DNA of 64,000 bases from Prochlorococcus sp. AG-355-J09 (GCA_003278735.1 QCDO01000006.1:1-64000), one strand, 5' to 3'; shown: positions 1 to 8,970, counted from the first letter of the stretch. Numbers and translations are program-made. Notes: generated by a model from the sequence alone, not told the origin.

Positions 1-55
1 ACTGTAAATACTGGAACTCATTATCGTGAGCTCTTATTGAAGGTACTATTTAAAA

Positions 56-790
56 TTATTTTTCAATTGCATATTGCCATTCGTTATTTTGAGATAAACT
101 TTTCTCTCTGAGTAACTGTAATTTCCTACTATTTATTTTTATAACTATCCCATTAGTTGGATATTTCGCAAATATTTTTTTCTCTAACCAATTTTTTATA
201 TATATTTGGATTTCGCTTGTATGATTTGTGAAGTAACTTTCAGGGGTGCTGAAGCCACATTTTTTAAGATAGTTAAGGGTTTCGTATTGATTAAGTCTTC
301 CATTAAGTATTTGGAAACAGCAAAAGCGGAGACTTTCTCCAATCCCTTTCTTATCATTGAGGTATTTTCTTGTAATTCTTTTGGAAATGCCGGCAACTTG
401 GTTTGTAGCGTATAGTTCACCTCTAATTTGAAAATCTCGTTTGATAGGAAAACAATCGGGGACATTTTTAATTTGTTTAATTTTGCTTGAGACATCAAAT
501 CCTTTTTTTGTAATAGCTTCTTTAAACTTGCCATCTACATATCTAATTGCAATAGCACAGCCATCAATTTTTGGTTGAATGCTTAATCTTGTTTTTGTTA
601 ATAAACATTCCAAAAATTCTTTATAGTTTTCTTTGGCTAATTTTGGCAAAAGTTTATTATTTTTTTGATTAAAGTAGTCAGGCTCTGGATCAACAGGAAT
701 AAAGAGCTTTTCAAGTTGCTTAAATGCATCATCCGAAATTATGCCTTCACCTATTCTGTATTCTTCATCTAGATACTTAACATCTCTCAC
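56..790 (-). CDS. Miniature NAD-dependent DNA ligase-like adenylation protein
   Basis: 244 residues resembling the N-terminal third of bacterial NAD-dependent DNA ligase (LigA). Residues 5-30 look like a shortened NMN-binding Ia domain (ISDDAF). The adenylation motif is K74-I-D-G, a motif III-like RGELY lies at 123-127, a motif IV-like NGIVIKIN at 213-220, and the protein stops right after a motif V-like WQYAIEK. Full LigA has roughly 660-690 residues; the OB fold, zinc finger, helix-hairpin-helix and BRCT domains are all absent. The stop is a clean TAA in the frame, so the window edge does not cause the truncation. By family logic it could accept AMP from NAD but should bind nicked DNA poorly. 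Its true function is unknown; the homology itself is fairly sure. Confidence 0.75.
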   Translation of the reverse strand: MRDVKYLDEEYRIGEGIISDDAFKQLEKLFIPVDPEPDYFNQKNNKLLPKLAKENYKEFLECLLTKTRLSIQPKIDGCAIAIRYVDGKFKEAITKKGFDVSSKIKQIKNVPDCFPIKRDFQIRGELYATNQVAGISKRITRKYLNDKKGIGESLRFCCFQILNGRLNQYETLNYLKKCGFSTPESYFTNHTSEIQIYIKNWLEKKIFAKYPTNGIVIKINSRKLQLLREKSLSQNNEWQYAIEK

Positions 791-1084
791 TAATAAATTA
801 TTAATAATAATTTTGATAAATATTTAAAAATCTGTTAGAAAAAAATCATTTAAATAAAGATTTGAAAATTAAAATTAGATCTATAAGGTAATTGACCACT
901 AAATATCCTCCTATGCAGAGAGCGATTTAAGAGTATAAAATGTACTTATAAGGCGTTTAAATTAAATACTTCAATCAAACATATTTACTTAAAATTTTAA
1001 TAGAAAAATTTTAAAGATTAATTTGAAGGCAAATTTTGGAAATTTCTATCAATACAAAAAAAAATTTTTTAAAGTTATGAGAAA

Positions 1085-2239
1085 ATGTCATTTTTATTAA
1101 AAGCTCATAATACATGGGAAAATTTTGCGAAATACAAAATCAATGATTATGCAAAATTAAGAAATTTTGATTTTGGACCAAATAACGAAAGTTCAGTTTC
1201 AAAATTATCGCCTTTCATTACTCATAGAATATTATCGGAATATGATCTGATCCATGATATTAAAAGTAAGTATAAAATCAAAAATTCAACTAAATTTGTT
1301 GAAGAAATATTTTGGAGAGTTTACTGGAAAGGGTGGATGGAAAATAGACCTAAAGTTTGGAGAAATTTTATTTCAGAAAACAATCTCGATTTTGATTATG
1401 AGTTATATGAAAGTGCAATTAATGGCAATACAGAATTAGATTTTTTTAATTCTTGGGTACATGAATTAAAGCAGTACAACTATTTGCATAACCATACAAG
1501 AATGTGGTTTGCGAGTACTTGGATATTTAATTTAGGCCTCCCATGGCAATTGGGAGCAAAGTTTTTCTTTAAATATCTTTTTGATGGAGATGCTTCATCT
1601 AATCTCCTTAGCTGGAGATGGGTAGGAGGATTGCAAACGAAGGGAAAACAATATCTTTTTTCATCATCAAACCTCAGAAAGTTTTCAAATAATAGATTTT
1701 ATGTAGAAAAAATAAGTAATCAACAAATTTTTCTTGAAGAATCTAATCAAATACCATTTGAAGATGCGATTTATAAAAATGATATGGATCCTAAATCAGA
1801 TAATCTGATTATGTTTGAAAATGATCTACACCTTGCAACTCTTAAAAATTTACTTCCAAGCTATAAAAAAGTATTTATTATCATTTTAAAAAATGAACAA
1901 AGACAAATTAAATTGTCTGAATCTGTATTGAAATTCAAACAAGATTTGGTCTCTGAATTTGTAGAGCAATTTGATAATGTTGAACAGATTGATCCTTATT
2001 CATTGGAAAATACTTTTAAAAATACTAACGAAATAGACGTTATCTATCCTGGAGTGGGAGAAAATTATGATTTCATAACTGAGTTTAAAAATTTACACCA
2101 TAAAAAAATTTTTAATCTTGTGAGGGATGAAGATTTATTTGCTTGGAAATTTGCTAAAAGAGGGTTTTTTAAATTTAAAGAAAATATTCCAAAAATAAAT
2201 CAGAGAATATTAGAACAATATTCAAGAAATAATTTTTAA
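1085..2239 (+). CDS. Photolyase/cryptochrome-like flavoprotein, FAD domain first
   Basis: 384 residues. Residues 10-205 match the FAD-binding helical domain of DNA photolyases: LSPFITHRILS (41-51), EEIFWRVYWKGW (73-84), NHTRMWFAS (136-144), LFDGDASSN (165-173) and SWRWVGG (176-182). The usual N-terminal antenna domain is missing in front. Instead residues 241-370 begin with LIMFENDLHLATL, like the first strand of an antenna domain (WFRxDLRL), and end with DEDLFAWKFAKRGFFKF, like the antenna-to-FAD linker region. The domain order therefore appears permuted. Likely a light-responsive flavoprotein or DNA repair-related protein; substrate unknown. ATG start; stands alone between a divergent ligase-like gene and doxX. 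Confidence 0.8.
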   Translation: MSFLLKAHNTWENFAKYKINDYAKLRNFDFGPNNESSVSKLSPFITHRILSEYDLIHDIKSKYKIKNSTKFVEEIFWRVYWKGWMENRPKVWRNFISENNLDFDYELYESAINGNTELDFFNSWVHELKQYNYLHNHTRMWFASTWIFNLGLPWQLGAKFFFKYLFDGDASSNLLSWRWVGGLQTKGKQYLFSSSNLRKFSNNRFYVEKISNQQIFLEESNQIPFEDAIYKNDMDPKSDNLIMFENDLHLATLKNLLPSYKKVFIIILKNEQRQIKLSESVLKFKQDLVSEFVEQFDNVEQIDPYSLENTFKNTNEIDVIYPGVGENYDFITEFKNLHHKKIFNLVRDEDLFAWKFAKRGFFKFKENIPKINQRILEQYSRNNF

Positions 2240-2374
2240 CTTAGTTGAATTACTAATCAGAAAATAATCCCTTCGGTAAGTAAGTATAAATACTTATTTA
2301 GGTGCGACTTTTGCTCTTTAATCCACGATGGATATTGTGACTAGTTATTTTTACTTAAGGATAATTTTTTAATA

Positions 2375-2926
2375 GTGCTTTCAACAATTCTTACCAAGTC
2401 GTTTAGCAAAGATACTGCTTTATTAATTCTTAGAGTCATAACTGGAACTGTTCTTATACATCACGGTTATGAGAAATTAGCAAACATAGAAAATTTTGCT
2501 GATGCTTTTGTAAGACCATTACATCTTCCATTCCCTATATTTTTATCATACATAGCAGCATTCTCAGAAATAGGTGGTAGTTGGTTATTAATTATTGGCT
2601 TAGCTACAAGATTCGGAGCTTTAGCAATTGTTGGAACAATTTCTGTCGCTATATATCATGCACTCGTTACTTCAGGTTTTAATATCTTCTTATTAGAGCT
2701 TTTACTTTTATATTTCGCTTCAGCAACTTCAATTGCATTAACAGGTCCTGGTAATTTCTCCCTAGATGAAGTTATTATCAGAATTTTGAAATCAGAAGAT
2801 GAGGAGGAAATTATACCTTCAACAAAAGCAAAATCTTCCAAGCAGGTAGAGGTTAAAGAAGAAACAAGTAAAGGTGGCTTATTTCAATTTTTGCAAGCCA
2901 ACATACTCTCAGATACCTCAAGCTAA
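2375..2926 (+). CDS. DoxX family membrane protein
   Basis: 183 residues with four hydrophobic segments (about 15-35, 50-70, 75-95 and 100-118) and the DoxX signature: LRVITGTVLIHHGYEKL near the N-terminus and a FSEIGGSWLLIIGLATR segment. DoxX proteins are small inner-membrane proteins linked to thiol and oxidative-stress systems or quinone chemistry; the exact role here is unknown. A charged tail of about 50 residues (rich in E, K and S) follows the membrane part and probably lies in the cytoplasm. GTG start. Its last nine bases overlap the 3' end of a small antisense-strand gene. Confidence 0.8.
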   Translation: MLSTILTKSFSKDTALLILRVITGTVLIHHGYEKLANIENFADAFVRPLHLPFPIFLSYIAAFSEIGGSWLLIIGLATRFGALAIVGTISVAIYHALVTSGFNIFLLELLLLYFASATSIALTGPGNFSLDEVIIRILKSEDEEEIIPSTKAKSSKQVEVKEETSKGGLFQFLQANILSDTSS

Positions 2927-3091
2927 CTTTTTAGGATAAAGGTTATTGATCAGTTCTAACCTTTTTCGATAACTGTTTCTCTTCTCAAGTTTTATCTTAA
3001 TTGTTGCTTCAGAAAGACTTATAAATAGCCCTATAGCTGTCACCCAAGATAAAAAAATAAAAGGGTTTTCCGGAATTTCTGAGAAATTCAT
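2918..3091 (-). CDS. Small single-pass membrane protein, 57 residues
   Basis: An ATG frame encoding 57 residues. It starts MNFSEIPENPFIFLSW, has one hydrophobic stretch (about residues 11-28), then a basic, amphipathic tail with many K, R and E. The frame fills the space between doxX and the FMN-binding oxidase gene and ends nine bases inside the doxX stop region on the opposite strand. I recognise no family. The hydrophobic-then-basic layout and the otherwise empty interval make it a reasonable real gene; there is only a weak purine-rich ribosome site upstream. Confidence 0.45.
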   Translation of the reverse strand: MNFSEIPENPFIFLSWVTAIGLFISLSEATIKIKLEKRNSYRKRLELINNLYPKKLA

Positions 3092-3165
3092 ATGAATAAT
3101 ACTTCTTTTTTAAAACTGACTGATCACTATATGTTTTTCAACCTAAATATACAATTTAGAAATAT

Positions 3166-3717
3166 TTAAGGATTAATTTCAACTTTTTCCCATTTCTTAA
3201 TCTTTTCCCAAAGATATCGTTTATGAACAGGCTGTTCTAATTTAAGAAGATCTACTGAATCGATTTCAAAATTTAGAACTACAAAATTTTCTGACTTAGG
3301 TAGATTGGATGATATTTCATAAGTAGATTGGACTTTTGGGTTTATTTTCTCTCCAGGAGATCTCCAAAACCAAGAAGATTTTGATTTTTCTGATAATAAA
3401 TCCCAATAATTTTTGTTATCACTTAATTCATGTATTTTTCCTTTGAATCTATATTGTGATTTGGTTTTCAAAAAGAACCATAATATTTCTGCATTAGGGT
3501 TAGATTTTAAATGCCCAATTTTTTCACTTCTTCTATCTGTAAAAATAATCATTGAACTATCTTTATGCCATCCTCTGAAAACAACTGTTCTTAATCTTGG
3601 CTCATTTTCTTTACTGACTGTTGCAAGCTGTATCCATCTATTAGAGGGTGATTTGCCCTCTTTTTTTCTAGAAGATTTTAAATCTTGCCTCCAACTGGGT
3701 AAGTTGTTATCAGGCAT
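3166..3717 (-). CDS. Pyridoxamine 5'-phosphate oxidase-like FMN-binding protein (Alr4036 type)
   Basis: 183 residues with a split-barrel flavin-binding fold: NRWIQLATVSKENEPRLRTVVFRGW (about 26-50) is the typical first FMN-binding hairpin, followed by FTDRRSEKIGHL and a FWRSPGEKINP segment seen in the plant/cyanobacterial Alr4036-like group. Probably binds FMN in the cytoplasm; whether it oxidises pyridoxamine phosphate is not shown, because the classical PdxH C-terminal dimerisation motif is not obvious. It overlaps the upstream DUF1295-like gene by eight bases, so both are likely on one mRNA. Confidence 0.75.
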   Translation of the reverse strand: MPDNNLPSWRQDLKSSRKKEGKSPSNRWIQLATVSKENEPRLRTVVFRGWHKDSSMIIFTDRRSEKIGHLKSNPNAEILWFFLKTKSQYRFKGKIHELSDNKNYWDLLSEKSKSSWFWRSPGEKINPKVQSTYEISSNLPKSENFVVLNFEIDSVDLLKLEQPVHKRYLWEKIKKWEKVEINP

Positions 3718-4327
3718 TTAGTTTAGGCAAAATTAGACCACTTTTCTTTTTGTATTCTTCGAATGAATCATATTTTGAGAGCGATTTATCTTTTTTTATC
3801 ATTCTTGGTAGAAAAACTATGGAGAAAAATATTGCAAGAATTACTAATGGTATGAAACTCATTGAAAGTATGGCAAATGATAGATAAATCAGTATTTCTC
3901 CTAGATAATTTGTATTCCTTATATTTTTGAAAAATCCTTCTTTAATTAGATCTTTTTTTAATTTTAGAGAAAAATATTTTTGGGCATCACTAGCAAAGTG
4001 TAGAAACACACCAATTATATTTATAGATACACATGCAGCTATTACCATATTTGGTACAGATTTCTGAGATGAGATAAGTATGTAGGGAGCTACCCAATAA
4101 CTTCCAAGGAAAATAAAACCAGTAACTGAAGTTAAAAAATTGATTTTTTCTTTAAAATAAGGATCTGGGAATATCTTTTCTTTTAAAAGCCAAAGTAATC
4201 CATAAGTACCGTGCAGAGCTAAATAAACGTAGGGAGCAATTGTAAAATTATCAAAAAAAATCATAAGACCTATCACAACAAATGCAGTGAGCCCCTTGTG
4301 AAGATTAATTATTTGATTAAGTTTCAT
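3710..4327 (-). CDS. DUF1295 / isoprenylcysteine methyltransferase-like membrane protein
   Basis: 205 residues with five or six hydrophobic segments and a C-terminal signature RNTNYLGEILIY (about 137-148) followed by a DSFEEYKKKSG segment. This pattern is shared by DUF1295, steroid 5-alpha-reductase-like and isoprenylcysteine carboxyl methyltransferase-like enzymes, which modify lipid-like substrates in membranes. The substrate cannot be read from sequence. It is the upstream partner of the FMN-binding oxidase gene (eight-base overlap), which suggests a redox or lipid-modification pair. Confidence 0.65.
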   Translation of the reverse strand: MKLNQIINLHKGLTAFVVIGLMIFFDNFTIAPYVYLALHGTYGLLWLLKEKIFPDPYFKEKINFLTSVTGFIFLGSYWVAPYILISSQKSVPNMVIAACVSINIIGVFLHFASDAQKYFSLKLKKDLIKEGFFKNIRNTNYLGEILIYLSFAILSMSFIPLVILAIFFSIVFLPRMIKKDKSLSKYDSFEEYKKKSGLILPKLNA

Positions 4328-4394
4328 CTTTTTGAATAATCTAAAAAATGAAATTATTTTCTGTGGATCTAACCTAAGTCGTCAAAAGTTTTAA

Positions 4395-4466
4395 TGGGCG
4401 ATACTGGATTCGAACCAGTGGCCACTACCGTGTCGAGGTAGTGCTCTACCACTGAGCTAATCGCCC
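4395..4466 (-). tRNA. tRNA-Val (GAC)
   Basis: A complete 72-nt cloverleaf on the reverse strand. The acceptor stem is GGGCGAT paired with ATCGCCC, the discriminator is A, the D arm is GCTC/GAGC and the T loop is TTCGAAT. The anticodon stem CTACC/GGTAG encloses the loop TCGACAC, giving anticodon GAC (valine). The base before the anticodon is C rather than the near-universal U33. CCA is not encoded. Confidence 0.93.
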
Positions 4467-4516
4467 AAATTGAAGAAATTTTTTATTCCCCTTATAAGAA
4501 AATAGCAGGTTGCGTT

Positions 4517-5308
4517 TCATTTTCTAAGTAATTTAACTTTCCATCGTTCTCTTTTGGTTATTTCTAAATTTAGAATTTCGATAAATCCTTTGTTTTCAAG
4601 TTCTAGTTTGTCGCCAATTTTTAGATTAATAGTTGGTTTATTAACTTTGCTTCCATTTAATCTGAGCATTCCATTTTCTATCCTTTCAATGATTTTGGTT
4701 CGTGATACCCTAAAGCCAGCTGAAGCTATAGCATCTAATCTTGTTGAAGCTTCTACTGTATTGACAAGTTTTTTTGATCTTCCAGAAGGTATTTGTAATT
4801 CATCTATACCTACTACATTAATTTTTACTTTTACGTCTCTCAAATAAAAAATCTTTTCATCTAGATGCTCACTATCTAAATTATCAATTATCCCTTGTGC
4901 TCCCCTATCGCCAATAGTCCATATATCTCCTATTTTGCTTTGATTTACCCCATTTTCAATTAAGAGGGATCTAAAATCGTCTTGTGTAGCATTATCAAAT
5001 AAAAAATTTCCACTAATTTTTATTCCTTGAGCTGGAAAATTACTTTTTAGCGCATCCTCCTCAGGAATGTTATCCCCTCTAAAGCAAGCTATCCTAGATC
5101 TTTGAGAAGAGGAGAATCCTCCATAAATAAAAAATTTGAAATCATTTAAATTTTCAAAATCTTTTAAAATCTCTTCGCAAACATAAGTTGAATTAAACCC
5201 AGTCCAATAAGTTTCCCAGTGTTTGTAAGCTAAGTTAGCAATATTTATTAATTCCTCAGTTTCTTTTTTGTAGTTTGAATTTATTAAGATTTCTTTTAAG
5301 TCAATCAT
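4517..5308 (-). CDS. Photosystem II S4 domain protein
   Basis: 263 residues. The N-terminal part contains the YlmH-like fold (FIYGGFSSSQRSRIACF, about 60-76; IGDRGAQGII near 130). The S4 RNA-binding domain is at about 188-245 (STRLDAIASAGFRVSRTKI followed by NGMLRLNGSKV). This family is found in cyanobacteria and plastids, where it is linked to photosystem II and to RNA binding, probably ribosome-associated. It sits one base from the downstream end of the next hypothetical gene, so the pair is probably co-transcribed. Confidence 0.88.
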   Translation of the reverse strand: MIDLKEILINSNYKKETEELINIANLAYKHWETYWTGFNSTYVCEEILKDFENLNDFKFFIYGGFSSSQRSRIACFRGDNIPEEDALKSNFPAQGIKISGNFLFDNATQDDFRSLLIENGVNQSKIGDIWTIGDRGAQGIIDNLDSEHLDEKIFYLRDVKVKINVVGIDELQIPSGRSKKLVNTVEASTRLDAIASAGFRVSRTKIIERIENGMLRLNGSKVNKPTINLKIGDKLELENKGFIEILNLEITKRERWKVKLLRK

Positions 5309-5875
5309 TTAGCCTTCTAAAAAAATTATATCTTTTGCTTCTGATTGTTTTATCAAAGCCCAAGGTAATTCAGTTCCAATTTGATTTTCAAGTAGAACAA
5401 GCCATTTACCCTCCTTATTAAAATTAATGATCGATCTTAACTCTTTATTTCTATTAATGTTGATACTTGCAGAAGAGACAATGCTTCCTAAATATCCTGA
5501 ACCCATTCCTAAAAGCCCTCCAATGAGAGATTCACCAATGTTATTCAAACCAAGAAAGCTGAAGGTAGATAAATTTGTCATATTAGAAAAAGCTATTCCA
5601 GCTATAAACCCAAACGGCATTAGCCATCTACTCATATCTTTTTGCCTGATCTTCCTATCAAGTTTAGGATTTAAGATTCTTATATCTTCAAAATTTTGAG
5701 ATTTGAATAGGATATTTGCTTTCGCATTTAGCAATTCTGTTTCGTCTGATGATATTTTCTCACTTATTGGTGGGATCAAAATAGCTTCAGAGAGCATTAC
5801 TGATTTTTCGTTGAAAACATCAAATAGCTGGATACATTTATTAATGTCTTCAAATATCACAATACTTTTAGTCAA
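5309..5875 (-). CDS. Conserved hypothetical membrane protein with glycine-rich segment
   Basis: 188 residues. The first half (about 1-75) is soluble; the middle contains two hydrophobic stretches (about 84-105 and 110-135), the second glycine-rich (GESLIGGLLGMGSGYLGS), which suggests helix packing in a membrane. The end (KWLVLLENQIGTELPWALIK) looks like a small folded tail. I do not recognise a named family. It ends immediately before the PSII S4 gene on the same strand, so a link to photosystem assembly or translation is possible but only inferred from position. Confidence 0.7.
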   Translation of the reverse strand: MTKSIVIFEDINKCIQLFDVFNEKSVMLSEAILIPPISEKISSDETELLNAKANILFKSQNFEDIRILNPKLDRKIRQKDMSRWLMPFGFIAGIAFSNMTNLSTFSFLGLNNIGESLIGGLLGMGSGYLGSIVSSASININRNKELRSIINFNKEGKWLVLLENQIGTELPWALIKQSEAKDIIFLEG

Positions 5876-5974
5876 ATTTCAATCCTCAAATGTTTGTGTG
5901 TTATTCAAATTAATAAAATAAGATACATACACTATAGATTAAGTTAAAGTAAAAGATTAAAGAACCAATCTTAA

Positions 5975-7561
5975 ATGACAAAAGTTCTCATTACAGATCC
6001 AATTGACCAAAAAGGAATCGATATTCTTTCACAAGTTGCTCAGGTTGATCAGAAGATAGGGATCTCAGACTCTGAGTTAGCTTCCATTATTAAAGATTAT
6101 GATGCTTTAATGATTCGCTCTGGTACTCAAGTGACCGAAGAAATTATTAACTCTTCAAGTAAATTGAGAATCATTGGGAGAGCAGGAGTTGGAGTCGATA
6201 ATGTAGATGTTAAGGCTGCTACGCAAAAAGGAGTCCTTGTTGTTAATTCTCCAGGGGGTAACACAATAGCAGCGGCTGAACATACTATAGCTATGATGTT
6301 GGCCTTATCTAGGCATATTCCAATTGCTAATAGTAGTACTTTGTTAGGTAAATGGGAGAGAAAGAAATTCGTTGGGAATGAGCTTTATAAGAAAAAATTA
6401 GGTGTAGTAGGTTTAGGGAAAATTGGTGCTCATGTAGCAAAAGTTGCTAATGCATTAGGAATGGAAGTTTGCGGATATGATCCCTTTGTTTCAACTGAAA
6501 GAGCTCAACAAATCCAAGTTAAACTATCTGATCTAGAAGATTTATTCCAACAATCCGATTATGTAACTTTGCATTTACCTCGCACACCAGAGACAGAGAA
6601 TTTAGTCAATATGGAGGTGCTTAAAAATATGAAAAGTAGCGCAAAATTAATTAATTGTGCTCGAGGAGGATTGATTAATGAAGAGGCATTAGCACAAGCT
6701 TTAAATCAATCATTGATTGCAGGTGCTGCAATAGATGTCTTTTCTAAAGAACCTTTGGAATCTAATTCACCACTTTTGAAGGTTGAAAAGAATCTTATTC
6801 TTACCCCCCACTTAGGAGCATCTACTCGGGAAGCACAAGAAAATGTAGCTGTTGATGTTGCGGAACAAATAAGGGATGTCTTGCTTGGTTTATCTGCTAG
6901 AACTGCAGTAAATATTCCAGGTTTGAGCCCTGATATTATGGATAGTCTGAAACCTCATTTGCAGTTGGCTGAAACCATGGGTCTGCTTATAAGCCAGCTT
7001 TCAGGTGGGCAGATACAGAAACTAGAAGTAAAGCTTCAAGGTGAATTTGTTCAACATCCTTCTCAGCCATTAATAATAGCTAGTCTAAAAGGCCTTCTAA
7101 GTAAAGCTTTGGGAGATAGGATTAATTATGTTAATGCTTCTCTAGAAGCAGATTCAAGAGGTATTTCAGTAGTCGAGAATAAAGATGAGGCAAGACCTGA
7201 ATTTGCTAGTGGTTCGCTTCAGTTAACCACTTATGGAGATAACGGCGACCATAGCGTAGCGGGAAGCATTTTTGCTGATGGGGAATTAAGAATTATTAGT
7301 ATTGATCAATACCCAGTTAATGTATCACCAAGCAGATATATGTTGGTTACTAGGCACAGAGATATGCCAGGCATTATTGGCAAGCTGGGGTCTTTATTAG
7401 GTAGCAACAATGTAAATATTGCCTCAATGCAAGTTGGGCGCAAAATTGTTAGAGGGGAAGCTGTTATGGTTCTAAGTATTGATGATCCAATACCTAATAA
7501 GTTGCTTGACACCATTATTGAAGTAGATGGGATTACCAACGCTAATCCAGTTACTCTATGA
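5975..7561 (+). CDS. serA: D-3-phosphoglycerate dehydrogenase
   Basis: 528 residues, the usual length of long-form SerA. It oxidises 3-phosphoglycerate to 3-phosphohydroxypyruvate, the first step of serine synthesis in the cytoplasm. Seen here: substrate/NAD domains at about 1-315 with GRAGVGVDNVD (69-79), the nucleotide-binding GLGKIGAHVA (147-156), CARGGLINEEAL (228-239) and the catalytic-His region LTPHLGAST. An intervening domain follows, then a C-terminal ACT domain (MPGIIGKLGSLLG...IASMQVGR) that binds serine for feedback control in the family. prmA follows 18 bases later. Confidence 0.97.
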   Translation: MTKVLITDPIDQKGIDILSQVAQVDQKIGISDSELASIIKDYDALMIRSGTQVTEEIINSSSKLRIIGRAGVGVDNVDVKAATQKGVLVVNSPGGNTIAAAEHTIAMMLALSRHIPIANSSTLLGKWERKKFVGNELYKKKLGVVGLGKIGAHVAKVANALGMEVCGYDPFVSTERAQQIQVKLSDLEDLFQQSDYVTLHLPRTPETENLVNMEVLKNMKSSAKLINCARGGLINEEALAQALNQSLIAGAAIDVFSKEPLESNSPLLKVEKNLILTPHLGASTREAQENVAVDVAEQIRDVLLGLSARTAVNIPGLSPDIMDSLKPHLQLAETMGLLISQLSGGQIQKLEVKLQGEFVQHPSQPLIIASLKGLLSKALGDRINYVNASLEADSRGISVVENKDEARPEFASGSLQLTTYGDNGDHSVAGSIFADGELRIISIDQYPVNVSPSRYMLVTRHRDMPGIIGKLGSLLGSNNVNIASMQVGRKIVRGEAVMVLSIDDPIPNKLLDTIIEVDGITNANPVTL

Positions 7562-7579
7562 AGTGGCTTTAACTAGTTA

Positions 7580-8491
7580 ATGGAAACTAAAGATTGGTAT
7601 AAACTAACTTTTCTGATAGAAAGTGATTCTGAAGAAATTATTATTTGGAAATTAAATGAGCTGGGAATATTTAGTTTTTCATTTGAATATTTAATTAAAA
7701 ATGAAAATAAAAAAGAAGTTAATATATGGCTTCCAATTGATGATTGGGATGAGAGTTCTAGAAGTGGTTTTGAAAAAATAATTAGCAAACTTTTAAACAT
7801 TAATCCCCCTAAGAATAAATTTTTTGAATGGAGTATTATCAAAGAGGAGGATTGGTTAACAAGTTGGAAGAAATATTGGGCTCCTGAATTAGTAGGAAAT
7901 CATTTTTTAATATTGCCTTGTTGGATAAATCTAAATAAAAAATTTAAAGATAAACAAATCATAAAAATTGATCCTGGAGCAGCTTTTGGTACAGGAAGTC
8001 ATCCTTCAACTTATCTTTGCTTGGAAAAAATGGAGAATATTTTATTTACTGATAAAAAGGTATTAGATATTGGGAGCGGTAGCGGGATTTTGAGTGTCGC
8101 CGCAAGATTACTTGGCGCTAAAGAGGTTTGTGCAGTGGATAATGATTATTTAGCTGTAAATTCAACAAAATCTAATTTCCAACTAAATTTCGGTGATTTA
8201 AATAAATTAAATACATATTTGGGATCTTTTAATGAGGTAATTTCAAAAAATCAACTCAATCAATTTGATTTTGTTTTATGCAATATTATTGCTGAAGTAA
8301 TAAAAGGAATGATTCCAAATATCTATAAGTGCTTGAGAAACAATGGGGAAGTCATTTTCAGTGGAATTCTGAATTCACAAAAGGATGAAATTATAAAAAT
8401 ATTAATTCAGCATGACTTGAAATTATTGGATGTATCAACTAGAAAAGATTGGGCATGCATTTCTGCGCAAAAAGCCAGCAATCCAACCTAA
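7580..8491 (+). CDS. prmA: Ribosomal protein L11 methyltransferase
   Basis: 303 residues. PrmA trimethylates ribosomal protein L11 using S-adenosylmethionine. The N-terminal substrate-recognition domain (about 1-100) is followed by a class I methyltransferase fold: [14 protein letters not shown] (131-144) and the SAM-binding [15 protein letters not shown] (154-168), then LCNIIAEV (motif N-x-x-A). Lies 18 bases after serA on the same strand and probably shares its mRNA. A weak imperfect hairpin follows near 8491-8517. Confidence 0.93.
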   Translation: METKDWYKLTFLIESDSEEIIIWKLNELGIFSFSFEYLIKNENKKEVNIWLPIDDWDESSRSGFEKIISKLLNINPPKNKFFEWSIIKEEDWLTSWKKYWAPELVGNHFLILPCWINLNKKFKDKQIIKIDPGAAFGTGSHPSTYLCLEKMENILFTDKKVLDIGSGSGILSVAARLLGAKEVCAVDNDYLAVNSTKSNFQLNFGDLNKLNTYLGSFNEVISKNQLNQFDFVLCNIIAEVIKGMIPNIYKCLRNNGEVIFSGILNSQKDEIIKILIQHDLKLLDVSTRKDWACISAQKASNPT

Positions 8492-8625
8492 GTATAAGTT
8501 TTTCTTATAGATACTCTTTCATACATTTTATTGTGTCATTTTTTACTTCAAAATCTCACATATCGACCTAATCGATGTTAAAAATGTAGTTGATAGGTAT
8601 TAATTACCAACAATTATTTATTTAA

Positions 8626-8925
8626 ATGGCTTCTTACAAAGTTACTCTCATCAACGAAGGTGAAGGTCTCAATTCAACTATTGAAGTACCTGATGACCAA
8701 TACATCCTCGATGCGGCTGAAGAACAAGGTATCGACCTTCCTTATTCCTGCAGAGCTGGTGCATGTTCAACATGTGCTGGAAAAGTTACTTCAGGTAGTG
8801 TTGATCAGTCTGATCAAAGTTTCTTGGATGACGACCAACTAGAAGCTGGTTTTGTTCTTACTTGTGTTGCTTATCCAACATCTGACGTAACAATTACAAC
8901 TCATGCTGAGGAAGAATTGTACTAA
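8626..8925 (+). CDS. petF: Plant-type [2Fe-2S] ferredoxin
   Basis: 99 residues, the standard length for the photosynthetic ferredoxin that takes electrons from photosystem I and passes them to FNR and other reductases. The iron-sulfur ligands are visible as CRAGACSTC (cysteines at about 42, 47 and 50) and a fourth cysteine in LTCVAYP. The acidic composition is typical for docking to FNR. It is monocistronic: a strong terminator follows at 8971-8999. Codons are richer in C than in neighbouring genes, consistent with high expression. Confidence 0.97.
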   Translation: MASYKVTLINEGEGLNSTIEVPDDQYILDAAEEQGIDLPYSCRAGACSTCAGKVTSGSVDQSDQSFLDDDQLEAGFVLTCVAYPTSDVTITTHAEEELY

Positions 8926-8970
8926 TTATAAAAATTTAACTTTTCTGAGTTGATTATTGATTATTTCTCT

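Noticed and set aside
206..415. 69-codon forward frame antisense to the ligase-like gene
   Set aside because: Shadow frame; the reverse frame has clear adenylation motifs.
2286..2306. Palindromic AT-rich stem (AAGTATAAATACTT) after the photolyase-like gene
   Set aside because: No GC pairs and no T-run, so not a convincing terminator or operator.
8491..8517. Possible terminator after prmA
   Set aside because: Stem is imperfect and AT-rich with a poor T-run; support is too weak for a separate entry.
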